Both the position numbers and the translations under genes were made by a program. DNA of 64,000 nucleotides, from NCBI GenBank assembly GCA_032622095.1, contig CP136067.1, positions 60,832,893 through 60,896,892 on the forward strand, given 5' to 3'. The notes under the pieces are model-generated. The model made no database searches and was not told the origin of the DNA. It saw nothing but the letters and a program-made list of their open reading frames with translations. This stretch comes from Siphonodentalium dalli. Taxonomy: Eukaryota > Mollusca > Scaphopoda > Gadilida > Siphonodentaliidae. Positions 34,050 to 45,939 of the stretch are shown one piece after another. How positions within the stretch are numbered: the stretch's first letter is position 1; each line of letters starts with the position of its first letter.

Positions 34050-34480
34050 TATTTGATTCGTTCACTACGCCAGAAAGAATTCCTATGTCATTTATTCAAC
34101 GGTATATTAATGCTCGAATGGATTCCTCCAGCTCTGAAAACAGGCACCATAATACCCAAATTAACGAATCTTCCGGCTAGCTACCGCGCAATCATTCTAC
34201 TTAAGGCTATATATATAAGGATTTTTTTCCGAACATATTCTGCTGAAACGCTTCCTTGCGTATGGTCAATTCTATTTATTTCCAAACGAACTTCAACATG
34301 GATTCCAAAATGGTGTAAACTGCATCATGTCATCGTTTGTCCTTGTCCTGGACAGCCAGAAAACATTTAACCGCGTGTGGCACGGCGGCCGCATGCACTG
34401 CTTGTAAAGTTGTGGGATCTAGGATTCAAGGGGGAAATTCTACGGATCGTGGTTATGTGTACGGAGATTGTAATATAGAT
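34050..34480 (+). pseudogene. Degenerate LINE reverse transcriptase (palm N-terminal part)
   Basis: In shifting plus frames I read EWIPPALKTGTIIPK, YRAI.LLKAIY, LQHGFQNGVNCIMSSFVL and LDSQKTFNRVWHGG. These correspond in order to RT motifs of LINE ORF2: the W.P..LK.G.I.P segment, YR.I.LL...YK, LQ.GF..G..C and the motif-A block LDSQKAFD.VWH. The motif-A catalytic Asp is Asn in this copy (TFN), stops follow, and motif C is absent, so it is dead. It is the same clade as the minus-strand LINE at 45-50 kb. It lies near the pre-RT fragment at 33.4 kb. Confidence 0.7.
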
Positions 34481-34559
34481 AGTATCGCCGAGGGGCATCT
34501 ACTGGGAACAGACACTCAAACAAATTTGTCGTAACTATTACATGTACATGGAGTCTCGT

Positions 34560-36240
34560 GACGAATTATCACTCTGCGACTTCCTTCTAGGCACTCTGTG
34601 CCTTCCTCCTGATGCCGTAAATTAGTTTATGGAACAGATTACTCCAGATTATGCATGCGGTGTATATGTTATCATGTGTCAGATTATTCGCAATTCTACT
34701 TACTAAGCTTTCAACATATTGCATGTAACACCATGTCGCGCGCATATGGACGCGCAAAGTGTAACGCTTTAATTTAGAGACCGGAAGCGCCCCTGCCTTG
34801 TAATATGATAAACTGTACACATTAACTGTATATATGTTCATACATGTTCATATTATTCTCCTAAAATGGAGGTATGCAATAAATGATATATGAATCACCA
34901 TAAACAATTGACTTATTGCTGAAAAATTCCCAATAATGTCTTCCCCGTTACACAGACTGCACCGTTTCGTAACGGAGCAGACACTATTTAAATCAGCCAT
35001 CACGTCTGAATGGAATTGAGTGGAGATATTGAATACAATGACGGCTTTAAAACAATTCATCTGTTGATGTGATCGAAAATGGTCATGGTACTGTGACTTC
35101 TACTTTGGGTATGTCCACCCTATATACATGTGGTTTGCCACCGTGGGATATGTACTGGACAAGTCTAATTTTTAGGCTTCAGAACATAAAGTGATGAGTT
35201 CAATTTAATATAATTCGGAGGGCTAATAAAGAACTAGCGTTTTATTTTTTTTCCCAGGCTGACATATAGAGATTGACAAGTTCCACAAAGTGCGCGCTTA
35301 AAATTGACAACATCGATCGGACATTGATCATGCAATTATGCAATAGCATATCATCTCGTTTCATAGCACGACAGGGCGATTGGTACAGCACTATAAGTTG
35401 GTTAATCAAGATAGCAACTTCATTAATCAAGATAGCTAACTTAATTAATCAAGATAGCTGATTTGATTAATCAATATAATACGCTGATAATAATAATAGT
35501 AATATTCTAACGTGTTTTGCATAAATGCTCTTCATATATTCGATGTGAACGCTACTTAATATATTTCGCCAGTGCATAAACCATTCTGATATCGGCTGCA
35601 TTTTGACGTTTTTGGTCCGAGGTCATCGTTTTATACGGGGTTTGCACAAACAATTGTCAGATTAAACTCTAGCTATTACCTACCGGCGTGCGAGGGTATA
35701 TAGTGAGTTAAATTAAAGTACGGCGAGGAAGAACAATTATCAAAGCAATTGACAATAAAAAAGTGCGGATCGCAGATAATGCCGATCAATGGTATACCAA
35801 ATCCTCCTCTTCCAGCGAGTCTTTTTGCTTTCAGAGCTGTCACTTAAATCCCAGAGGACAGAGCCTATCATATTAAGCTTAATCCCAAGCGGGCTTTAGA
35901 CAGGAATCATTCTTTTCGTGGTGAACATTTAACAGACTGGTCTGAGAACATTTAGCGCAGACTGGATATGAGGCGAATCATAATGGGACGGCCGAGGTAC
36001 TTCGTTTTCCACTAAATCCATCAATCGGGAATGAGGAATCTGGTCCAAGTCATTACTCGATTAGCCACTCGGATGTTTCCTCGACGAACGAATTAATAAG
36101 GCCTATCCAGACTACGCGTTCGTGTACATACAGTATATGTATTGTATACATCTGAGGTTACACCCGATTGGAATCGGCGGGACTGTCATATTTTTCGCCG
36201 GTGCATCAACGACACCGATTCGTCATTTACTCAATGCTGC
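34560..36240. other. Unassigned DNA with small minisatellite at 35.4 kb
   Basis: About 35,397-35,480 holds four units of roughly 24 bp with TTAATCAAGATAGC. No gene is recognised elsewhere in this stretch. Confidence 0.5.
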
Positions 36241-36242
36241 AA

Positions 36243-36270
36243 ACGAACGCCTATCTTGATAGGTGTTCGT
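36243..36270. repeat. Small hairpin
   Basis: ACGAACGCCTATC and GATAGGTGTTCGT form a near-perfect stem (one G-T type mismatch) with almost no loop. Function unknown. Confidence 0.6.
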
Positions 36271-36335
36271 CAATGCGGCTGATAGGTGATGCACTGCGCC
36301 GCTAAATCGTTCATATATTTTTATCGCTTCATCGC

Positions 36336-36357
36336 GGGGGGGGGGGGGGGGATATAG

Positions 36358-36438
<81 letters not shown>
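36336..36438. repeat. Poly(G) run and (GA)n microsatellite
   Basis: A G run of about 14-15 is followed by GATATAGAGC and then roughly 37 GA dinucleotides. The Ser/Leu-rich minus frames are artefacts of the microsatellite. 36,440-37,670 has no recognised gene. Confidence 0.95.
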
Positions 36439-36439
<1 letters not shown>

Positions 36440-37683
36440 TACATGTATAACATGACACTTTGCATGATATATATAGGTGCAAACAGAATCTCTACCAGAT
36501 TCAGTTCTCGGCTCGCCATAACTTCGTGGAAGGGTGGGAACTCGTGTATCGCTCTGTATAACGTACAAACGGCGGCATGCAAATGCATAGCGTCGACACG
36601 GTATATAGTTCGGATTACAGTCACCAGCCTGCACGACGCCGGCCTTCATGGCGCACTCTATGGTGGTACTGATAGTCTGGCACCTGCGATATAGGGGATT
36701 GACCGATTGGATTATAAGAACGACCTTATACTCGCATTTAACATTATCCTTCTAAGAGCCCGTATGTCTCATAATCTCATTGGACACTATAAATTCAGTA
36801 TTATTGCACACGTGTGCCTGTTGTGCATCTAGCTATCTGCATCGAAATGAAGTATTCACCCCTTTAACTTATAAGCGCTGAGCTGGAGAAGGAACGTCGC
36901 ATATCTGGATATAAGAAATCAACTTTGTTCAATTGCAGTTCTCGTATAATTCTCTGTGGCGCACTATATAGCTACACAGAAACGAACAATTGATGCAGGT
37001 TTGCCATTTTAGAACGTATTTGTTTTGCGGCCTCAGTCAATGGATTCTCACGCCAGGCTTTAATAATCTTAATGAAGTCTGAGCGTCGATGGGCGTAGTC
37101 GACACATTTTCCTAAGCACCGTTCGACACGAATATCACCACCGACAAATTATTTCAATAAACGCAAATTGGTTAAGCTAACGTGCCCATCAGTTATCTGG
37201 TCCCACTAAGAACAATCAACTAGAGCAGAGCTGCTTCTTAATTGTCCATTACTTGGTTACATGTGACGATCATATGGAAATGATGTGTTAGATAAGTAGA
37301 AAACCCACGAAAAGGTGAATTTGTAGACGAACCACCTTGAACACTTACACAATAACAAACTTCTGCATAGTGCTTATATATGAACTCCACGTAACATATT
37401 TCTTACCACCATCGGGCGATTTCTCTTCCCCCGACGTTTCGCATCGGAGGCCAAACTTTCCCAACAAACCCACCGGCGATTCCTAGTCGGCAGAGGCGTC
37501 CCGCTCATTTGCATACCAGGGGGTATATATCACATTGAAACATTCGAGACTCAAGTACTGTTACTGTTCCTCTGGAAACAATGATATTGAGTCAAACATA
37601 TCCTAAAATGCATACGTGCCCAAAATAAAGATACAGGTAATTGCGTCGACAGTATATTTTACGTGTATATAGTATGATATGTT

Positions 37684-40600
37684 ATTTGCCATCCCCACCA
37701 GAATATTTGTAGGTGGTCAACCGACGGTCAACTGGTCCGCATTTTCAGTAAGGCGGGTAGAAATTATGATTATGTGGCCATATAGCGACAGCTTGTGCCA
37801 CTAAATGTTCAAACTATACGAAATTTCCTTCAAAATTGGTCGATTTCTTATTTGCCATCCCCGCAGGATATCTGTAGATGGTCAACCGACTGTCAACTGG
37901 TCCGGGTTTTCAGTAAGACGGGTAGAAATTGTGATAATGTGGCCATATAGCGACAGCTTGTGCCACTAAATGTTAAACTATACGAAATTTCCTTCAAAAT
38001 TGATCGATTTATTATTTGCCATCCCCCAGGATATATGTGGGTGGTCAACCGACGTCATCTGGTCCGGGTTTTCGGTAAGGCGGGTAGAAATGGTGATTAT
38101 GTGGCCATATAGCGACAGCTTGTGCCACTAAATGTTCAAACTATACGAAATTTCCTTCAAAATTGGTCGATTTCTTTTTTGCCATCCCCCAGGATATCTG
38201 TAGGTGGTCAACCGACCGTCAACTGGTCCGGGTTTTCAGTAAGGCGGGTAGAAATGGTGATTATGTGGCCATATAGCGACAGCTTGTGCCACTAAATGTT
38301 CAAACTATACGAAATTTCCTTCAAAATTGGTCGATTTCTTATTTGCCATCCCCCCAGGATATCTGTAGGTGGTCAACCGACGGTCAACTGGTCCTGGTTT
38401 TCAGTAAGGCGGGTATAAATGGTGATTATGTGGCCATATAGCGACAGCTTGTGCCACTAAATGTTCCAACTATACGAAATTTCCTTCAAAATTGGTCGAT
38501 TTCTTATTTGCCATCCCCCCGGCTATCTGTAGGTGGTCAACCGACGGTCAACTGGTCCGGGTTTTCAGTAAGGCGGGTAGAAATGTTGATTATGTGGTCA
38601 TATAGCGACAGCTTGTGCCACTAAATGTTCAAACTATACGAAATTTCCTTCAAAATTGATCGATTTCTTATTTGCCATCCCCCCAGGATATCTGTGGGTG
38701 GTCAACCGACGGTCAACTGAACCGGGTTTTCAGTAAGGCGGATAGAAATGGTGATGATGTGGCCATATAGCGACAGGTTGTGCCACTAAATGTTCAAACT
38801 ATACGAAATTTCCTTCAAAATTGGTCGATTTCTTATTTGCCATCCCCCCAGGATATCTGTAGGTGTTCAACCGACGGTCAACTGGTCCGGGTTTTCAGTA
38901 AAGCGGATAGAAATGGTGATTATGTGGCCATATAGCGATAGCTTGTGCCACTAAATGTTCAAACTATACGAAATTTCCTTCAAAATTGATCGATTTCTTA
39001 TTTGCCACCCCCCCCCCCCCCAGGATATCTGTGGGTGGTCATCCGACAGTCAACTGGTCCGGGTTTTCGGTAAGGCGGGTAGAAATGGTGATTATGTGGC
39101 CATATAACGACAGCTTGTGCCACTAAATGTTCAAACTATACGAAATTTCCTTCAAAATAGGTCGATTTCTTATTTGCCATCCCCCCAGGATATCTGTATG
39201 TGGTCAACCGACGGTCAACTGGTCCGGGTTTTCAGTAAGGCGGGTAGAAATGGTGATTATGTGGCCATATCGACAGCTTGTGCCACTAAATGATCAAACT
39301 ATACGAAATTTCTTTCAAAATTGGACGATTTCTTATTTGCCATCCCCCCAGGATATATGTGGGTGGTCAACGGACGGTCAACTGGTCTGGGTTTTCGGTA
39401 ATGCGGGTAGAAATGGTGATTATGTGGCCATATAGCGACAGCTTGTGCCACTAAATGTTCAAACTATACGAAATTTCCTTCAAAATTGGTCGATTTCTTA
39501 TTTGCCATCCCCCAGGATATCTGTGTGTGGTCAACCGACGGTCAACTGGACCGGGGTTCCGGTATGGCGGGTAGAAATGATGATTATGTGGCCATATAGC
39601 GACAGCTTGTGCCACTAAATGTTCAAACTATACGAAATTTCCTTCAAAATTGGTCGATTTCTTATTTGCCATCCCCCCAGGATATCTGTAGATGGTCAAC
39701 CGACTGTCAACTGGTCCGGGTTTTCAGTAAGACGGGTAGAAATTGTGATAATGTGGCCATATAGCGACAGCTTGTGCCACTAAATGTTCCAACTATACGA
39801 AATTTCCTTCAAAATTGGTCGATTTATTATTTTCCATCCCCCAGGATATCTGTAGGTGGTCAACCGACGGTCAACTTGACCGGGTTTTCGGTAAGGCGGG
39901 TAGAAATGGCGATTATGTGGCCATATAGCGACAGCTTGTGCCACTAAATGTTCAAACTATACGAAATTTCCTTCAAAATTGATCGATTTCTTATTTGCCA
40001 TCCCCCCAGGATATCTGTGGGTGGTCAACCGACGGTCAACTGGTCCGGGTTGTCGGTAAGGCGGGTAGAAATGGTGATTATGTGGCCATATAGCGACAGC
40101 TTGTGTCACTAAATGTTCAAACTATACGAAATTTCCTTCAAAATTGGTCGATTTCTTATTTGCCATCCCCCAGGATATATGTGGGTGGTCAACCGACGGT
40201 CAACTGGTCCGGGTTTTCAGTAAGGCGGGTAGAAATGGTGATTATGTGGCCATATCGACAGCTTGTGCCACTAAATGATCAAACTATACGAAATTTCTTT
40301 CAAAATTGGACGATTTCTTATTTGCCATCCCCCCAGGATATATGTGGGTGGTCAACGGACGGTCAACTGGTCTGGGTTTTCGGTAATGCGGGTAGAAATG
40401 GTGATTATGTGGCCATATAGCGACAGCTTGTGCCACTAAATGTTCAAACTATACGAAATTTCCTTCAAAATTGGTCGATTTCTTATTTGCCATCCCCCCA
40501 GGATATCTGTGTGTGGTCAACCGACGGTCAACTGGACCGGGGTTCCGGTATGGCGGGTAGAAATGATGATTATGTGGCCATATAGCGACAGCTTGTGCCA

Positions 40601-43500
40601 CTAAATGTTCAAACTATACGAAATTTCCTTCAAAATTGGTCGATTTCTTATTTGCCATCCCCCCAGGATATCTGTAGATGGTCAACCGACTGTCAACTGG
40701 TCCGGGTTTTCAGTAAGACGGGTAGAAATTGTGATAATGTGGCCATATAGCGACAGCTTGTGCCACTAAATGTTCCAACTATACGAAATTTCCTTCAAAA
40801 TTGGTCGATTTATTATTTTCCATCCCCCAGGATATCTGTAGGTGGTCAACCGACGGTCAACTTGACCGGGTTTTCGGTAAGGCGGGTAGAAATGGCGATT
40901 ATGTGGCCATATAGCGACAGCTTGTGCCACTAAATGTTCCAACTATACGAAATTTCCTTCAAAATTGGTCGATTTCTTATTTGCCATCCCACCAGGCTAT
41001 CTGTAGGTGGTCAACCGACGGTCAACTGGTCCGGGTTTTCAGTAAGGCGGGTAGAAATGGTGATTATGTGGCCATATAGCGACAGCTTGTGCCACTAAAT
41101 GTTCAAACTATACGAAATTTCCTTCAAAATTGATCGATTTCTTATTTGCCATCCCCCCAGGATATCTGTGGGTGGTCAACCGACGGTCAACTGGTCCGGG
41201 TTGTCGGTAAGGCGGGTAGAAATGGTGATTATGTGGCCATATAGCGACAGCTTGTGTCACTAAATGTTCAAACTATACGAAATTTCCTTCAAAATTGGTC
41301 GATTTCTTATTTGCCATCCCCCAGGATATCTGTGGGTGGTCAACCGACGGTAAACTGGTCCGGGTTTTCAGTAAGGCGGGTAGAAATGGTGATTATGTGG
41401 CCATATAGCGACAGCTTGTGCCACTAAATGTTCCAACTATACGAAATTTCCTTCAAAATTGGTCGATTTCTTATTTGCCATCCCCCCAGGATATCTGTGT
41501 GTGGTCAACCGACGGTCAACTGGACCGGGGTTTCGGTAAGGCGGGTAGAAATGGTGATTATGTGGCCATATAGCGACAGCTTGTGCCACTAAATGTTCCA
41601 ACTATACGAAATTTCCTTCAAAATTGGTCGATTTATTATTTTCCATCCCCCCAGGATATCTGTAGGTGGTCAACCGACGGTCAACTGGTCCGGGTTTTCA
41701 GTAAGGCGGGTAGAAATGGTGCTTATGTGGCCATATAGCGACAGCTTGTGCCACTAAATGTTCAAACTATACGAAATTTCGTTCAAAATTGGTCGATTTC
41801 TTATTTGCCATCCCCCAGGATATATGTAGGTGGTCAACCGACGGTCAACTGGTCCGGGTTTTCAGTAAGGCGGGTAGAAATGGTGATTATGTGGCCATAT
41901 AGCGACAGCTTGTGTCACTAAATGTTCAAACTATACGAAATATCCTTCAAAATTGGTCGATTTCTTATTTGCCATCCCCACCAGGATATTTGTAGGTGGT
42001 CAACCGACGGTCAACTGGTCCGGATTTTCAGTAAGGCGGGTAGAAAATATGATTATGTGGCCATATAGCGACAGCTTGTGCCACTAAATGTTAAAACTAT
42101 ACGAAATTTCCTTCAAAATTGGACGATTTCTTATTTGCCATCCCCCCAGGATATCTGTGGGTGGTCAACCGACGGTCAACTGGACCGGGTTTTCGGTAAG
42201 GCGGGTATAAATGGTGATTATGTGGCCATATAGCGACAGCTTGTGCCACTAAATGTTCCAACTATACGAAATTTCCTTCAAAATTGGTCGATTTCTGATT
42301 TGCCATCCACCCAGGATATCTGTAGGTGGTCAACCGACGGTCAACTGGTCCTGGTTTTCAGTAAGGCGGGTAGAAATGGTGATTATGTGGCCACATAGCG
42401 ACAGCTTGTGCCACTAAATGTTCAAACTATACGAAATTTCCTTCAAAATTGGTCGATTTCTTATTTGCCATCCCCCCAGGATATATGTAGGTGGTCAACC
42501 GACTGTCAACTGGTCCGGGTTTTCAGTAAGGCGGGTAGAAATGGTGATTGTGTGGCCATATAGCGACAGCTTGTGCCACTAAATGTTCAAACTATACGAA
42601 ATTTCCTTCAAAATTGGTCGATTTCTTATTTGCCATCCCCCCAGGATATTTGTAGGTGGTCACGGCGGTCAACTGGTCCGGATTTTCAGTAAGCCGGGTA
42701 GAAATTTTGATTATGTGGCCATATAGCGACAGCTTGTGCCACTAAATGTTCAAACTATACGAAATTTCCTTCAAAATTGGTCGATTTCTTATTTGCCATC
42801 CCCCCAGGATATCTGTGGGTGGTCAACCAACGGTCAACTGGACCGGGTTTTCGGTAAGGCGGGTAGAAATGGTGATTATGTGGCCATATAGCGACAGCTT
42901 GTGCCACTAAATGTTCCAACTATACGAAATTTCCTTCAAAATTGGTCGATTTCTTATTTGCCATCCCCCCAGGCTATTTGTAGGTGGTCAACCGACGGTC
43001 AACTGGTCCGGGTTTTCAGTAAGGCGGGTAGAAATGGTGATTATGTGGCCATATAGCGACAGCTTGTGCCACTAAATGTTCAAACTATACGAAATTTCCT
43101 TCAAAATTGATCGATTTCTTATTTGCCATCCACCCAGGATATCTGTGGGTGGTCAACCGACGGTCAACTGGTCCGGGTTTTCGGTAAGGCGGGTAGAAAT
43201 GGTGATTATGTGGCCATATAGCGACAACTTGTGTCACTAAATGTTCAAACTATACGAAATTTCCTTCAAAATTGGTCGATTTCTTATTTGCCATCCCCCA
43301 GGATATCTGTGGGTGGTCAACCGACGGTCAACTGGTCCGGGTTTTCAGTAAGGCGGGTAGAAATGGTGATTATGTGGCCATATAGCGACAGCTTGTGCCA
43401 CTAAATGTTCAAACTATACGAAATTTCCTTCAAAATTGGTCGATTTCTTATTTGCCATCCCCCCAGGATATCTGTAGGTGGTCAACCGACGGTCAACTGG
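37684..43500 (+). repeat. Satellite array: 35 monomers of 164-165 bp
   Basis: The landmark CCATATAGCGACAGCTTGTG or a clear variant recurs at 35 positions from about 37,781 to 43,381, at 162-172 bp and almost always 163-166 bp. Each monomer runs TTGCCATCCCCCCAGGATAT, CTGTAGGTGGTCAACCGACG, GTCAACTGGTCCGGGTTTTC, GGCGGGTAGAAATGGTGATT, CACTAAATGTTC and TCAAAATTGGTCGATTTCTT. Most variation is single-base plus C-run length. TGATATGTT occurs on both sides of the array, and a hairpin sharing TATTTGCCATCC follows. Open frames over the array are not genes. Pearl/CvA elements and Helentron-type HINEs of marine invertebrates also carry internal ~160-bp tandem repeats before a hairpin end, so this may be a giant copy of such an element. 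Confidence 0.95.
39240..40915 (+). repeat. Higher-order duplication of six satellite monomers
   Basis: Monomers 10-14 and 16-20 share private variants at an offset of 985-986 bp: a 3-base deletion giving CCATATCGACAGC (39,266 / 40,251), CCGGGGTTCCGGTATGGCGG (39,551 / 40,537), the GACGGGTAGAAATTGTGATA variant, and AACTTGACCGGG with GGCGATTATG. Similarity decays on both sides, so one six-monomer block was duplicated in tandem. Confidence 0.85.
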
Positions 43501-43583
43501 GCCTAATTATCACGAAGGCGGTAGGAATCATCATTATAATAGCGTATTGTGATGATATGATATGTTTTCTTTTCTTTAAAATA

Positions 43584-43637
43584 CCATCGGATGGCAAATA
43601 ACGCATATCGGTAGAATCGCTATTTGCCATCCGATGG
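43584..43637. repeat. Perfect 17-bp-arm hairpin at the satellite's right edge
   Basis: CCATCGGATGGCAAATA (43,584-43,600) and TATTTGCCATCCGATGG (43,621-43,637) are exact inverses around a 20-base loop. The arm contains TATTTGCCATCC, the sequence at the start of every satellite monomer, tying the hairpin to the array. Confidence 0.9.
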
Positions 43638-43639
43638 CG

Positions 43640-45250
43640 AATAGCCGCTGCCTCTGAAATCATGACTGTCTGCGTGAAAATAAATCCAAGTTTTTTGGCA
43701 ACATTTGCAGAACTATTGTTTTTAGGAAAAATCACCATAAAAATACATAATGTCTGAAAAGATGAATCAGTATTGAGTATGTATGTATGCCAGAGTATAT
43801 ATTGAAAACGTGGTTGGATAATATTTATGTTGTTTTATGTTGTTTTTGGTCCTTCGCCCGTTAAAAAAAAGTATTGCAAATGGCAATTTTTCGCATGCAA
43901 ACAGTCATGATTTCCAATGGTAACATACACTGACCCATTCTAAATCCATGGGGATGCAGTCTCTGTGGTGATATGGTCGGTTTTGAGTAAAACGGTATTA
44001 AAAAAAAAAAAAAAAAAAAAATCACTATTAACACCCAACAAAATGTTGACCTTTTGGTGTCACATATTTCGTATTGTACAACATATAATGTAGAAATTGA
44101 ACCCAAGATGATCAATTATCTTGAAAATATATAGCCAAGAGTCACAAGTAATTGTGGTTTCCAACTTTCAATGTACTTTGTGTAAACGGCTGCGTTTACA
44201 ACTTTCTTCCAACTATATCTTTAGATGGGAAGTTATACTTATGCCCCCCTCTCTCTCTCTCCACTGAGAGCAAAACCAAAAACCTGACTGTTTAGACCCA
44301 TTGCACCCGACATTACATCTAAATGGATACAAGCAAAACAGATATATATATAGAGATCTGTGTTATTTGTATCTCCACGCATACATGTTCATTCGACTTG
44401 GTTGTTATTTTCAGGGAGGAGCTAGCCTATATATGCATATTATATATATGTAAGTTAGAATATCTGAGGGAGGAGTTAGCTTATATAAGTAGATGGATTT
44501 CAGTTTCACGTCAGAATAACTTGTTCTCCAATCCCATTTGTAAACGTCATCATTTCATTAAATGTTGTGTCTTATTTATGTTATAGATATATACCGGAGG
44601 GTATAAAATATGTGTAAACGTTAAAACGATATCAATTGGGGGCATATGTGGTTAAGCTGTAAGGAAAACGTCGACAGTCACTTCTGTAATCCAACCTTTT
44701 CCTATAATTCTCCCGAATTAAGGCTGCGAAACTTATGAAATGTGCCCAGAATAAAGATACGAGTATTAGCGCCCCGCTTGATCTAATACTGTCCAAGATC
44801 ATTTACAAAAGCTGAGCGACAACATTAAAACTAATCTGATAATTGGCTTTTTGCCGACAATATTGGTTTAGAGATCTCGATGCGAGTTTATGAAATGGGA
44901 TAGCCAATTGTCTCCAAACAATCCATCCAATTTAGACTGTTCGCTTTGTTCGAGCTTTTGATGAAGACTGTTTGAACCTGTTTTTGAGCGTTATCGCAAA
45001 AACGACAATCTATAAACCTTTCGCGGACAACTCTTTTTATGTGTGCATGCCAGAAATTAATTTCAGTTCATTACATGTCCAACTTTTCTAATGACATCAA
45101 TTAATTAAAAAGATAAAATGATTAAGACGAGAGAAATCTGTTTTAACACGTGGTTCTCAAACAAATTCTGAAACCATCAAGTGCATGCACGAAGATTGGG
45201 CGCGGATATTCATGCATGATGGGACGACATGTTTGGTTTGTTGGGGTTTA
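43640..45250. other. Unassigned DNA with small duplications
   Basis: A poly(A) run lies near 44,000, a (CT)n tract near 44,247 and a short duplication (GGGAGGAG.TAGC.TATAT) at 44,415-44,500. The block GTGCCCA.AATAAAGATAC at 44,741 repeats one at 37,617 on the other side of the satellite. No gene is recognised. Confidence 0.5.
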
Positions 45251-45269
45251 AAGAGAATAATACGGTATG

Positions 45270-45937
45270 CGTGTCATGCGCTATGTCATGACGACGTTGT
45301 CAGTGTCATGGGTGGGGGTGGCAACCGCGGGCAGTAATTTCAGGGAGAAAACACACCACTGCACGTAGAAATCCTGCTTTTTGGGATGCGAACCATGCAG
45401 CTTAAAGTTCCTCAATTCTTCTGACTGGCCTGGGTTTTCAATAATGAGTCTCCAGATACTCCAGGAAGATAGGGGATAACTATGGGTCGAGAGTAGACTG
45501 CACAACTGTGTGTCATCGGAGACTGATGTTATACCCATTCACCAGAGTAATGATCACGCACATCTGTTTTGACGATAATTTTCCCAAGAGTGTTTAGACG
45601 GAAAACGTCCTTCCTCGAGAAAATTGTCCAAGTACGATTCGAGATTGTACAATTGAATGATGTCAGTGATGTCGGCAACAAAGTCTGTTACTGGGAGGTT
45701 GAATAGTTTTAGTTGATATATTTTGTACATAAATATTGTGAGAGGGGCGTCGTCTCCAAGAAATATAAGTTTCCGAACATGTAGTTGATGTTTTACAGGT
45801 AGACATCCAAGAAATCCGTTGGATCAGTTTGTGCTTGGTCTGCGAGGAATATTTGCATGTGCCTCAAGCAGCTTCGGAATTATTTTTCGATAGTATACAT
45901 TGATTCTTTGCTCGGTGAGTTGAGAAGTTCCGCACAA
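45270..45937 (-). pseudogene. LINE ORF2 C-terminal part (LINE-A, 3' portion)
   Basis: The minus frame reads SQLTEQRINVYYRKIIPKLL from the junction with the inserted element. After a stop near 45,825 it continues with LHVRKLIFLGDDAP, DIIQLYNLESYLDNFLEEGR and FPSKHSWENYRQN, then after further stops WSIWRLIIENPGQSEELRN. This order (RKL.FLG, LE.YL..F...G.FP....W, then ..W.L..ENPGQ) matches the region after the RT in the same LINE clade as the 48-49.8 kb piece. At least three stops or frameshifts make it non-functional. Confidence 0.65.
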
Positions 45938-45939
45938 TA

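Noticed and set aside
36223-36649. Minus-strand frames with long Ser-Leu repeats
   Set aside because: Produced by the (GA)n microsatellite and poly(G) run.
39127-40420. Open reading frames over the satellite with a repeated WPYRQLVPLNDQTIRN-type translation
   Set aside because: They follow the 164-165 bp monomer, exist only where indels keep the frame, and show no domain.
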